Source: Candidatus Altimarinota bacterium (GTDB taxonomy: Bacteria; Patescibacteriota; Gracilibacteria; UBA4473). Taken from it: a stretch of DNA of 64,000 bases. The stretch lies in assembly GCA_020631075.1 (NCBI GenBank), contig JAHDHX010000004.1, positions 112,551-176,550 of the forward strand. Reading direction: 5' to 3'. Under the pieces are notes generated by a model. The model saw only the letters and a program-made list of their open reading frames with translations. It was not told where the DNA came from and searched no databases. Positions within the stretch are counted from its first letter, which is position 1; every line of letters begins with the position of its first letter. Shown here piece after piece: positions 1-8,781 of this stretch. Made by a program: the position numbers and the translations under genes.

Positions 1-451
1 CGGCGTAATATGCCGTTGAGGTATAAGCATCAAATACTTCAGCAGAATCATCTACTTTCAAATTTGATGATGGAGCTGACGTAATAGCTGAAATAGCATT
101 TCCTGACGGCATCTTGGACGCCAGAAACGCATTCACATTCGCCATAAAGGTCGCTCCGCCTGGGTCAGCCGCTACGTCATACGTCAGCGGGAAAACACTC
201 GGATCAGTCGTCGCGTCGTACGTCACTCCTTCAATAGTGAAAGAATTATACTCAAAAACGGTGAGGGGGCTGCCCGTGTTGAAGTGCGGCCCAATGTTGG
301 TAGTAAAATTATAATCACACTGCTGGAGGGTGTTGCCAACGAGCTTCCCCTGCAGCTGCTCGCCCAGGTTTTGCTGGCTGATATACATCCCGCCCAGAGC
401 CATCAGCAGGCCCAGACAGCAAAATGATAGATACTTTTTCCACTGTTTCAT
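1..451 (-). CDS. Secreted protein, truncated at window edge
   Basis: An open frame starts with ATG at 451 and runs off the left edge without a stop (about 150 codons visible). It opens with MKQWKKYLSF followed by a hydrophobic stretch (CLGLLMALGG), which looks like a signal peptide or N-terminal membrane anchor. The rest is polar and rich in Thr, Asp, Asn and Ser, with no motif I recognise. No obvious ribosome-binding site precedes the start. The function is unknown; an extracytoplasmic location is inferred only from the N-terminus. Confidence 0.6.
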   Translation of the reverse strand, partial: MKQWKKYLSFCCLGLLMALGGMYISQQNLGEQLQGKLVGNTLQQCDYNFTTNIGPHFNTGSPLTVFEYNSFTIEGVTYDATTDPSVFPLTYDVAADPGGATFMANVNAFLASKMPSGNAISAITSAPSSNLKVDDSAEVFDAYTSTAYYA

Positions 452-619
452 GTGTCGGTGTGTGTAAGAGAATTAATGAAGTGAAGTGGTGACCTGCTGG
501 GCCTTTTGCGGTGGGTTTTGACCCACAAGCGTGACTCAGGAAATCCAAGTAGTATACGCTAAAACCGCCCTACTATCACGCAAGTCAAATACTCAGTGTC
601 TATTATTTATTTTTTTATA

Positions 620-652
620 CAAAAAAAGACTAACTTCCCTTCCAGTCAGTCT
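620..652 (-). terminator. Rho-independent terminator after the 706-1824 gene
   Basis: Read on the minus strand, AGACTGACT, an 8-nt loop and AGTTAGTCT form a near-perfect 9-bp stem followed by seven T. It lies about 55 nt past the stop of the minus-strand gene ending at 706. Confidence 0.7.
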
Positions 653-705
653 GCCTCATTTTTCGATTTTCCCAACTCTGCAGTACTGCTCACTTGCTCA
701 CTGCG

Positions 706-1824
706 CTAGGCCCCCTCCGCCGAAAACAAGTGCGCCACATGGGGCGGGATGTCTACGTTCTCACCCCTGTCATATCGCTCCAGCAAGTCTTGCAGCTCGG
801 GGCTGAGGACTGGGCCCAGCTGCCCCAACTCCACCGCCAGCTGCTGCAACTGCGTCTGGGCTGCTGCCTGCTGCTCGGGCGCAAAGAACTTTTCAATAAA
901 CATTCGTCCACACTTCAGCAGGTGCTCCAGCTGGTCATGGTCATGACTAACGACACTGGGTGCCCCAAAGTCAATCGGGGCCACTCGTGTCAGGGCGTAG
1001 TGCCCAGTGGCGGCATCCTGCGCGGTGACTTGCAGGAGGAACACATCCTCGTCGAAGTACTTGCCTTGGTCAAACTGCAGCGTGGGGTCGACCCGCAGGG
1101 TGCGCAGCGCACGGTACACCCCGCGTAGTGCGTCCACCCAACCGTCGAGTTGCTTGATCTTACCTTCCAGCGCGCGGGCGTCCGGGCTGTCGTTGCCGAC
1201 CGTCACACAGTGCTGCCCTGGTTCGGCGTTGAGGCTTGGCATCAGTACCATTTTATCTTCCCACTCTTTCGCTGGCTGAAAGAATTCTATGTCTAGCGAT
1301 GACTTCCCCTGCAGATTATTTTTATACTGCATGGGCTCAGCGCGTGAGGTGGCCAAACAGGAATACACCTTCAGGATCGCTGGCACCTCACGCACCACGT
1401 CTCCGACGGCATTTTTGTGGTTGATCGTCACGGCGTAAATTTTATTCGACCCGACCGACAGCAGGTTTTTCTCTTCATCATACTTCACGACCCCGGCTTG
1501 CTCTTCTACCACCTCTTGCAGGTGTGGTGCGATCTTCCCCTTTGGCTTACTAGTCTCATTACGAATGATCATCTGCAAAAAACTTGTTGCTCCGTCGGTC
1601 ATATCGACTGGCTGGTTGTCTAGATCGTCTATAATGTGCGAAAAAGTACCGCGCAAACCAGCCAAATACTCGCCCAAGGCCTGCTCTGCCGCACTCTCTG
1701 GCTCATCCGCGTCGGTAAAGGTGGTCAGCTGTCGTGGTCGGTCATTAAAGTGGTCAGCCAGTCGGGTGAGGTCGTCCTGCGTGATGCGACTGTCAGCGAA
1801 TTCGTCGGGGGTGAGTTTGGCCAT
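706..1824 (-). CDS. Hypothetical protein, 372 aa
   Basis: The ATG at 1824 opens a 372-aa acidic soluble protein beginning MAKLTPDEFADS. No signal peptide, membrane segment or catalytic motif is visible. The C-terminal third (after about residue 300) is Gln/Leu/Glu rich and probably helical. Codon use matches the GC-rich neighbours. A terminator lies just downstream, so it appears to be a single-gene unit. I cannot assign a function. Confidence 0.75.
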   Translation of the reverse strand: MAKLTPDEFADSRITQDDLTRLADHFNDRPRQLTTFTDADEPESAAEQALGEYLAGLRGTFSHIIDDLDNQPVDMTDGATSFLQMIIRNETSKPKGKIAPHLQEVVEEQAGVVKYDEEKNLLSVGSNKIYAVTINHKNAVGDVVREVPAILKVYSCLATSRAEPMQYKNNLQGKSSLDIEFFQPAKEWEDKMVLMPSLNAEPGQHCVTVGNDSPDARALEGKIKQLDGWVDALRGVYRALRTLRVDPTLQFDQGKYFDEDVFLLQVTAQDAATGHYALTRVAPIDFGAPSVVSHDHDQLEHLLKCGRMFIEKFFAPEQQAAAQTQLQQLAVELGQLGPVLSPELQDLLERYDRGENVDIPPHVAHLFSAEGA

Positions 1825-2067
1825 GGCTACAATCTACATTAAAATAAATATTTTATTTCATTTTGCTCTGTCGACATATTTCTTACCTATTTTTTGTCTT
1901 TCTGCAAGTTAATCTGCTGCCCAGCTCTTCATCTGTACTTCAGGAGTGTGTCAGAGACAGGCTCCTTTCACGCATGGCAATGGCAGTCAGCTCACTCACG
2001 CCCGATTCCCTTTTTTGGCGAAGGGTGTGTTACAGGGTGGAGCGATAGCTCTTTTTCCCTTTGCCCT

Positions 2068-3399
2068 ATGTCGCACCCCACGCCCGACTCCCCCACCGCC
2101 ACATTGCCCCTGCCGCACCCCTACTTGCACCAGACCCACACCCAGCGCGCCCGCTACGCGCGGATGCTCCAAGGCGACTTTGGTGGGTTTTTTGACAGTT
2201 TGTCGGCTGGCACCGGCACCAGCGCCACCACGGGTGCGCTCTTCCCGCGGTTGGAAGCCATGCTCAAAGCCAAAAAAGCCGACTGGTCCACCGCCCTGCC
2301 CACCTTCCCCAACTACTTCCGCGCCATCGCCAACCTCATTTCGGACTTCACCATCGGGTCGGGGGTTGACTTCCATTGGCGGTCATACGGCGACGCGGAG
2401 GCAGGGTTTCAGCAATGGTGGCGCACGCACGGCCTGGACGAGCTCCTCCTACGGCAGTTGTCGCTCACCATCGCGACGGGGGTCAGCGGCCTGCGCCTAA
2501 CGTGGCACGACGGGCAGCTCCTCCCCACACCGCTGGGCTTCGCCAACTTCCTCCCGCTGGGCTCGCCCGAGCACGGCTTTGACCAGCGCTCCCCCCGGGT
2601 GGGCTGGGTGCTGGGCGCGAGTGAATTTGACCAGTTTGCCCAGCAGCACGACCTGCTGCCCGTCACGGGGGCGGTGCTCTACACCATCACATACCAGCAG
2701 GGGCCAGACGGATACCACGCCACGCACCAGCTGACCCAGCACGCCACCCCCACCGCCAGCGGCCAGTCCCCCACCCTGCGGCCAGACCTCCTCCCCATGG
2801 TTGACCCGTCACAGTCGCTGCACCCTGACGGATCTGAACAATTTTTTTATTCTCACTCCCCCGTCACTTGGCTCCACTCCCCCCTGCGTGACCCCTACGG
2901 CCTGGGGCAGTCGGCTTTCACCGACATCGTTTCGGAGGTGCAGACCCTCGCCTTCCTCGAAACCGTCACCACCATCGAGATGCAAACTCACTTCTTGTCC
3001 AAGCTGGCCGTGCCCCGCTCGATGGTCAGTCGGCGGGCGGGGCGACCGCAGCTCAAACCGATGGAGTTCCTCGCCTTTGAGGATGACGGCCAGCTCCCGC
3101 GGTACATCCAGAAGGACAACAAGTTTTTCACCGACCTGTGGCGATATATGGCGCAGCTGCGCACTGACATCGCGCTGGAGACGTCTGTCCCCTATGAGCT
3201 GCTGGCCAAAGACCACATCACCGGCAACGAACGCGTCGAGCTCGCCCGCATCCGCACCCAGCCCTTCCGTCGGCTGATCGGGAAGTACCAACGGGCCGTC
3301 CGTCAGCACATCTACCAGCTGGCCGAGAGCTACTGGACGCAAACCCACGGCGAAGTCGCCCCACGGTTTCGGATCGAGCTGCCGAGTTTGGAGCTGTGA
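2068..3399 (+). CDS. Phage portal-like protein
   Basis: From ATG 2068 this encodes 443 aa; an in-frame extension to 1894 exists, but its composition is unlike the rest. The N-terminal half covers a helical region near YFRAIANLISDFTIGSG. The C-terminal half has the sequence style of SPP1 Gp6-like portals: DPYGLGQSAFTDIV, then a long helix (TLAFLETVTTIEMQ), a KLAVPRSMV strand, and a C-terminal stretch with SVPYELLAKDHITGNERVE followed by basic helices. Portals form the dodecameric DNA gate of tailed-phage heads and dock TerL. No capsid or protease gene adjoins it. The call is by pattern only; a structure-based search would settle it. Confidence 0.6.
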   Translation: MSHPTPDSPTATLPLPHPYLHQTHTQRARYARMLQGDFGGFFDSLSAGTGTSATTGALFPRLEAMLKAKKADWSTALPTFPNYFRAIANLISDFTIGSGVDFHWRSYGDAEAGFQQWWRTHGLDELLLRQLSLTIATGVSGLRLTWHDGQLLPTPLGFANFLPLGSPEHGFDQRSPRVGWVLGASEFDQFAQQHDLLPVTGAVLYTITYQQGPDGYHATHQLTQHATPTASGQSPTLRPDLLPMVDPSQSLHPDGSEQFFYSHSPVTWLHSPLRDPYGLGQSAFTDIVSEVQTLAFLETVTTIEMQTHFLSKLAVPRSMVSRRAGRPQLKPMEFLAFEDDGQLPRYIQKDNKFFTDLWRYMAQLRTDIALETSVPYELLAKDHITGNERVELARIRTQPFRRLIGKYQRAVRQHIYQLAESYWTQTHGEVAPRFRIELPSLEL

Positions 3400-3870
3400 T
3401 TTTTTTTGGGGGGGGGAATTTTTTCCAGACAGTGTTTGGGCTTTTTTTTGCTGCTTGGTGCCTTCATCTGTCATCCTGAAAGGCTGTCACTGCGATTTAT
3501 CCTTGTTCTTCATTCCCAGATAATGTTTGTACTTTTGACAGCAAAAGTACCAAAACTGCTGGGGGGGGGCAGCTGGGCAATCTTCAGGCGGGTCGCTACC
3601 GCTCCCTGCTCTTCAGATTCCCGCTGCTCTTTCCTCGGCGACCGCTATGCCATGAGCCAGGTAGCGCTATCACCTCGGATATCTGCAACCAGAAAAGAAT
3701 GACTACTATCTTTGATAAGGCAGGCCACAAAAACAGCTCATCACTCTGGATTTTAGCAAAGTGATTTCTATTTTTTCATACTAAATACAAATACTCCTAT
3801 TTCACCTTAAATTAAATTATTCAACCCCTTTCCCTCCGCCTATCCCCAGCCCCTGTGCTACCCCCGCGGT
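3400..3870. repeat. Intergenic repeat region (REP-like plus composite repeats)
   Basis: This gene-free stretch holds three pieces found elsewhere. Positions 3514-3565 match about 57757-57805, including the hairpin CTTTTGACAGCAAAAG. Positions 3569-3637 match 16477-16544 almost exactly. The segment from about 3633 to 3692 carries the REP-like core CCTCGGCGACCGC ... CACCTCGGATATCTGC that recurs near 16.7, 16.9, 57.2 and 57.4 kb. The short frames here are repeat-derived. Confidence 0.7.
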
Positions 3871-4428
3871 ATGAAACACTCCCCCCTCGCCGGCTTCGTC
3901 AAACTCCCCCGCCAGCTGTTTTTTAGTGATCTCTGGCTCCGCAAGCCCCGCTGGTGGGTGCGGGTCTGGCTCTACATCCTGCAAGGGGTCGAGTGGCGAC
4001 CCGACGCGCCCGCTCACCGGGGGGTGGGGCACTTCACGGTGAAGGAAATCCACCGGATGTGTCGGCTGGACGAAGTGCCCGTGCGCCCCAGCACCGTGCG
4101 CAATGTGCTGGCCTGGCTGCGTCGCCACCAGTGGGTGCTGTCACGCAAGAGTCAAAACGGAGTCTACCTCGGGGTAGTGGGGGTGTGTGACGCGCAGGCC
4201 TTCACACGGCGGTCGGGGTACAGTCTGGCGGGGTGTCGGCGGGCGGACTCACAGTCGACTCGCACGCCCTGTCCTTATACACAAGAAAGAACAACCAACG
4301 CCAACCCAGTCGACGCACCGTCGCCCCAGACACCCAGCCCCACCCACCAGACACCGCCTCCGCACCGCTATGACCCGACGCTGCAGGCGCTGCTGGCCCA
4401 GCCGTGGGACGCCCCCACGACTGAGTAG
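3871..4428 (+). CDS. Phage replication-initiator-like winged-helix protein
   Basis: A 185-aa protein opens MKHSPLAGFVKLPRQLFFSD, with WLRKPRWWVRVWLYILQGVEW next. This resembles the N-terminal winged-helix domain of phage replisome organizers and DnaD/RepA-like initiators, which typically read GFIKLHR...W.KP..W.....L. A second helix-turn-helix-like part (PVRPSTVRNVLAWLRRHQWV) follows at about residues 70-90. The last 60 residues are Pro/Thr rich and look disordered. It lies 470 bp after the portal-like gene on the same strand, in keeping with a phage-derived neighbourhood. The DNA-binding role is inferred from family style. Confidence 0.5.
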   Translation: MKHSPLAGFVKLPRQLFFSDLWLRKPRWWVRVWLYILQGVEWRPDAPAHRGVGHFTVKEIHRMCRLDEVPVRPSTVRNVLAWLRRHQWVLSRKSQNGVYLGVVGVCDAQAFTRRSGYSLAGCRRADSQSTRTPCPYTQERTTNANPVDAPSPQTPSPTHQTPPPHRYDPTLQALLAQPWDAPTTE

Positions 4429-4466
4429 TCACTCGCTAAAATCTGCTCTTTCACATTTTAATTTCT

Positions 4467-4880
4467 CTATTGCTCCACGGTGTCTGCCACCCCGCGACTA
4501 ACCTGCGGGATCACCGCCCCAATGCCGTACGGTGAAAACCCTTCCGCCAGCACGGCATCGGTCAGCTCGTGGCTGTACAGCGGGGTATACCCTTCGCCAC
4601 GAGCGCGGAACCCCACCAGCGGCGAGTCCGCCCCCAAGTTCGTTTTGGCGTGGGTGCGACCGTGGGCACTGTTGTACTGCACACTCGGGGTGGTGTAGTA
4701 GTCCTCATACTTCGCGCGATTGCCTGGGTCGCTCAGCAGGACCTGCACCTCGGCCAGGGTCACCTGCGTTGTCTGGGCGGTCGCTTCTGCCCCGAGGTTG
4801 TCGGTCACAGTGTCAACGGTCTGGGGTTGCGGGGTGTTTGTCTCTTCACCAGTGGGAAGGTAATCTTGTTCGAGCGCCAT
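4467..4880 (-). CDS. Hypothetical protein, 137 aa
   Basis: The ATG at 4880 opens a 137-aa acidic protein that converges with the winged-helix gene (38 bp between stops). The first 45 residues are Thr/Gln rich and probably disordered. A middle part (YEDYYTTPSVQYNSAHGRTH) and a C-terminal part rich in Gly, Ala and Val follow. There is no signal peptide and no recognised motif. Confidence 0.6.
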   Translation of the reverse strand: MALEQDYLPTGEETNTPQPQTVDTVTDNLGAEATAQTTQVTLAEVQVLLSDPGNRAKYEDYYTTPSVQYNSAHGRTHAKTNLGADSPLVGFRARGEGYTPLYSHELTDAVLAEGFSPYGIGAVIPQVSRGVADTVEQ

Positions 4881-5100
4881 TTGTGTAATTGATTATGAAA
4901 ACATATTTTTTTTATCTGAATGTGGGCCGAGGTCTATTAAACGGGCAAAAATGTTAAAAAACACTTGCCTGTGTTTTATATGAAACAAAGTGAGGTGTAG
5001 CCTCGGTTTTGAAACAACTGGGGAAAGATAGGACATCTTATTTATACATTAAAACCTATCAACCTATTTACAACCATGACTCAATCGCTATAAGCAAGTC

Positions 5101-7020
5101 ATGAAATCAATCGCACTCTCTACTGCCCTGACATTTTTGACCCCGACGGCCGAAAGCCACAACACCCCTCGCAGTGCTGACATTCCCCCCGATCCGAAAT
5201 TTTCCCAGTTCCTCCCTGAAACTCTCAGTACAGTGGAGCAAGTTTTGACCAGCGCTGTCGACCCAAACACACCGCAGATCTACACCACGGCCTCCCCCGA
5301 CACCCTCACCATGGCTGACACCACCGCCCTGGCTGTGGCTGAAGCGTGTGGCCTTGACCTGAGTGATATTTCAGACCCTGATTTATTAATAGAGGTGACC
5401 AAGGGACTCCCCACCACACCAGCTGAGCAATTGGCTTTTCGAGCGGTGTGTCGCGAAGCAGACCATTCCACCCAGTGGTCAGACCTTCTGCGTCTGACCG
5501 AAGAAGCTGAATGGACCAACTGGGCTGAATATTGGGCAGAGCTGGCTGTCATCCTTACAGAGAAATACTCCAACTATATGCGAATCAGGGCAGATGGTTG
5601 TTTATTATCGATAGAGTTTTTAGACCAGGCAGAGTCCGCTCTTACTCCTTGGCAAACTGCGCTCAACGCCCAAGCCTGTGATGTGTATCTCGAGGCAGTT
5701 TTGAGTCAGTTAGAAAGCTGGGACATCTCACAACCATCGTGGTACAACCCCAATATGCGCTTCAAATTACAGCTAAAAATTAGTCTGCTCAACAAGGATA
5801 TCCATAGTCTTTATGCAGATAACACCACGATTGCTATTAGTCCTCAATCTCGTGTCGCGGACCTGACCTCGTGGCTGCAAAAATGCCTAACAGTGAGTGA
5901 TATTGAATTTTATGCTTTGTTTACCCGAAACATTTCCCCACAACCAGGCCTTCTGAAACCTGAGGAAGTGCCAATCGCCGAGTGGGCTCACAAAATGCTG
6001 GAAAAACATCCCGAGCTTTCAATTCAGCTTCAGGAAGCAGGCATCGAACGCTATCGTGCTCCAGTAATCATCGCCAATAACTTTTGGCTGCAAGAGAACC
6101 TAAAACCGACACTGGCTGATCTGCAGCACCTTGTAGGGATGATGATCACTGGGCGTGAAAAAATAAATGATGTACGCCCCTATCACAAACGACACATTAC
6201 CTTGGTCGGTGCCGATGAAATAAACGAACATTATTCCTGTGACAGTTTACGCTTCGCCAATAAATGTACTACTGAACTTTTGCAGACCATCGCCCATGAC
6301 CAAGGACGCACTTTTCACCAGTGGGAATGGCCTGACTACCACTTTGACTTCCCTGACTCGATCGGTAATGGATTAGCAAACATCCATATGGCAGAATCCG
6401 ATGAACTAGAAGCTCTGAAACGTCGTCCGCAAAACGAGTTAGTCATCTGGAGTGGACATGGGAAAGAGTATGGTGTCTATATGCTCGATAGAGAACAAAT
6501 CAACCAAAGACTCACTCAAGCGTTTGCCGAGTCAGCTCGCCAAGACCAAAACCTAGATACAATTTTATACAAAGTAAATGAATTGATTAATGACTCAGGA
6601 TTAGATGTCATCACTTATGATGAGATGGGGAGAATCGGCATTTGGGCCTCTCACCGTAAAAAAACTGACCTCTGGCTGATTTCTGCTTGTCATTCAAAAG
6701 GCTTAAGTGACTACATAATGAAGTACACTGAAGAAATTCTGCATGAACACTACCCACGTGGGAGGCACAATCCACCAGATATCGTCGTTAGTTCTGATTT
6801 CAATCAATATTCATGGAGCTCTCCCTACTCTCAATACAGCGATAAAATGCTTGAGAACACTTGGCAGTGGGGTGATATAGGTGACGGAAAAGTAGACCCC
6901 AGTGAAATCACGTTGCAGGACATCATCCTTCGGGGCCGTAGGGGGAAGTCAACCCAGCGCGTCGCCACGTGGGTCGTGGACCCTGTGACCAAAAAGGGGT
7001 GTTACCTGTATGTTGAATGA
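5101..7020 (+). CDS. Caspase-like (clan CD) peptidase-domain protein
   Basis: A 639-aa protein. The C-terminal third shows the clan CD signature: a strand ending in SGHG (His453 candidate) followed by a YGVYML strand and a helix, and 77 residues later DLWLISAC (Cys530 candidate) followed by HSKG. In caspases, metacaspases and gingipains this His-Gly / Ala-Cys pair is the catalytic dyad, cutting after basic or acidic residues. Residues 75-350 look helical and Leu/Glu rich and may be a sensor or partner-binding part. The first 20 residues are mildly hydrophobic but not a clear signal peptide; a start at Met71 (5311) is possible. A second, differently spaced copy of this architecture is at 21909. 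Confidence 0.6.
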   Translation: MKSIALSTALTFLTPTAESHNTPRSADIPPDPKFSQFLPETLSTVEQVLTSAVDPNTPQIYTTASPDTLTMADTTALAVAEACGLDLSDISDPDLLIEVTKGLPTTPAEQLAFRAVCREADHSTQWSDLLRLTEEAEWTNWAEYWAELAVILTEKYSNYMRIRADGCLLSIEFLDQAESALTPWQTALNAQACDVYLEAVLSQLESWDISQPSWYNPNMRFKLQLKISLLNKDIHSLYADNTTIAISPQSRVADLTSWLQKCLTVSDIEFYALFTRNISPQPGLLKPEEVPIAEWAHKMLEKHPELSIQLQEAGIERYRAPVIIANNFWLQENLKPTLADLQHLVGMMITGREKINDVRPYHKRHITLVGADEINEHYSCDSLRFANKCTTELLQTIAHDQGRTFHQWEWPDYHFDFPDSIGNGLANIHMAESDELEALKRRPQNELVIWSGHGKEYGVYMLDREQINQRLTQAFAESARQDQNLDTILYKVNELINDSGLDVITYDEMGRIGIWASHRKKTDLWLISACHSKGLSDYIMKYTEEILHEHYPRGRHNPPDIVVSSDFNQYSWSSPYSQYSDKMLENTWQWGDIGDGKVDPSEITLQDIILRGRRGKSTQRVATWVVDPVTKKGCYLYVE

Positions 7021-7085
7021 TATTGCTGCAGACCAACTATTGATCGTGCTTGCAGGGCTGCTTGCTCTTGCCCTTGGGACTCGGA

Positions 7086-7271
7086 AGTGTTCACAAATTT
7101 GGAATAAGGAGATTGAGCTTGAAGTATCAAGTAAGATTTGAGTGAAAAAAGGATCTTTTTGGCTGCAAAATGGTTGCGCATTTTTGCCTTGATTCATCAA
7201 GGCTGCAAATACGCTCCCATTTTTCGCTCAAAATTCTCTCTTTTTTCGCCTCAAACCAATTTCTGAACACT
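7086..7271. mobile_element. MITE-like hairpin element, family A copy 1
   Basis: The 186-bp segment is bounded by inverted termini AGTGTTCACAAATTTGG and CCAATTTCTGAACACT. The interior folds back on itself, and is close to identical along its length to 46630-46829. It carries no gene. It sits right before the promoter of the gene at 7297. Confidence 0.7.
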
Positions 7272-7284
7272 CCCCAGCGTGTGA

Positions 7285-7290
7285 TATAAT
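7285..7290 (+). promoter_or_regulatory. Extended -10 (TGATATAAT), leaderless
   Basis: TGATATAAT matches an extended -10 box; its last base lies 6 nt before the ATG at 7297. With the usual -10 to start-point distance, transcription would begin at or next to the A of the start codon. Confidence 0.65.
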
Positions 7291-7296
7291 CACCCG

Positions 7297-8766
7297 ATGA
7301 AACACCTGCCCCACTGGCCCCAGACCGACCACTGCCACCGCTGGGTGTGGTTGAGTGTAGAAGACACAAAAAACCACGAGGCAGAGAAAACCGCCATGGA
7401 CGCTGAGTATGCCCGAGAGCTGACAGAAGCGCAAAACTCCACCCACCACGAGCTGCAAGGACTGATGGATAGCCTCAACGGGGTGGAAGACGCCCCCGAC
7501 GCCGTCACCGCCATGCGGGAGTATGTGCAGGCCTTTGCCACCGACAACGGGACCTTCACGGGGGGGGCGGAGGGCCTGCTGCGGAAGTACGACAGCGGGG
7601 GGTCGTCGGGCATGGGGCAAGCCAACGCCGCCGCGCTGCGGAGCTTCGTCCGCACGAAGGCGGGCCTGGACGGGCGACAGGCCATCGGGCTGCAAGGAGA
7701 GCTCGGCTCCGACACCCAGACCCAGATCGAAAGCCTGCTCACCGACCGTGTGGTAACTTATGGTGGGGTGTCATACACCGTGCCGAGGGTCATCGCCGAT
7801 ATGTTTGAGGACGACGGTGGCGGGGGGACGGCGGTGCAGAGTGAGAAGGTGGAGGAGGTTGAAGAGGTAACAGAGGAAATAGTAGAAGAGGTGGTGGAAG
7901 AGGTGGAGGAGCCAGAGCCTACCACTGCGCAGTCGCTGCAGGCCTTACAGACAAACTATGCCAACGAAACCAGCCCAGAGGCAGAAAATGTCCAGAATCT
8001 TCTCAAAGAATTCGCTGAATTTTATGACTTCTTTTTAAGCCGTCAAAGTACCTATGCGATTGACCAATTAGAAAATGATCTACAGATTTTCCAGACAGCC
8101 GTTTCAGCGACAGTGGCAGGGGCACCAGCTGAAATACGAAATGTCTACAATGCCATAGTGGTGGAAGTGCAAAGTAAGATCACGGAGCTAGAGACTGAAA
8201 AGACTACAGACATTCGCTCTGAAAGATCAGACAGTCTCTCCACATACTCCTCCCTCAACCAAGCCCTTGAAAAAACCGAAAATAGACTCAAAAAATTTAT
8301 AGACTGGAAGATGGTGGGGTCAGAAGCAGAGGCACTAGCGCTCCTTAACGGGGAAACGGTAAAAACTGAGCAGCAGATAAACATCCGAAATATAGTGAAA
8401 ACTGCTATACGGACACTGGAATATGATCGAGAAAAGGCTGTTTTGAAGGTTGACAGTGACCAAACTGGTGGTAATGGTATGAGTTTGCGGATTCAATTTG
8501 AACCTACTGAAGACGCTCCCAGATTTAATCGAACTACGAAAATAGGGAAGCAGTATCCACCTGTATCTTTAAATGGGCCCAGTCGTGGAAAAAAGTTTTT
8601 TCCAAATATGCGTCTGAAAAATATCAAGAACCCTGATACTGATCTCGCTCAGGCAAAATTCCAAAACATGATCAACACAACGACGATCAGAAAGCTCGGT
8701 GTGAAGCTCTTTACAGAGCAAGAGACTGAAAGCAGCGAGACTGCCAATTCAGGCGCTGCAGAGTAA
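7297..8766 (+). CDS. Hypothetical protein with Glu/Val-rich linker, 489 aa
   Basis: The ATG at 7297 follows a consensus extended -10 by 6 nt, which fixes the start and implies a leaderless mRNA. Three parts are visible. The first is an N-terminal soluble domain (about 1-170) rich in Ala, Gly and Asp. The second is a Glu/Val repeat linker at about 185-205. The third is a helical, Glu/Lys-rich part ending in a basic segment near RFNRTTKIGKQYPP. GC content drops after the linker, which suggests that two domains of different history were joined. No signal peptide or membrane helix is seen, and I recognise no family. Confidence 0.7.
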   Translation: MKHLPHWPQTDHCHRWVWLSVEDTKNHEAEKTAMDAEYARELTEAQNSTHHELQGLMDSLNGVEDAPDAVTAMREYVQAFATDNGTFTGGAEGLLRKYDSGGSSGMGQANAAALRSFVRTKAGLDGRQAIGLQGELGSDTQTQIESLLTDRVVTYGGVSYTVPRVIADMFEDDGGGGTAVQSEKVEEVEEVTEEIVEEVVEEVEEPEPTTAQSLQALQTNYANETSPEAENVQNLLKEFAEFYDFFLSRQSTYAIDQLENDLQIFQTAVSATVAGAPAEIRNVYNAIVVEVQSKITELETEKTTDIRSERSDSLSTYSSLNQALEKTENRLKKFIDWKMVGSEAEALALLNGETVKTEQQINIRNIVKTAIRTLEYDREKAVLKVDSDQTGGNGMSLRIQFEPTEDAPRFNRTTKIGKQYPPVSLNGPSRGKKFFPNMRLKNIKNPDTDLAQAKFQNMINTTTIRKLGVKLFTEQETESSETANSGAAE

Positions 8767-8781
8767 CCCATTCAGCCCCCC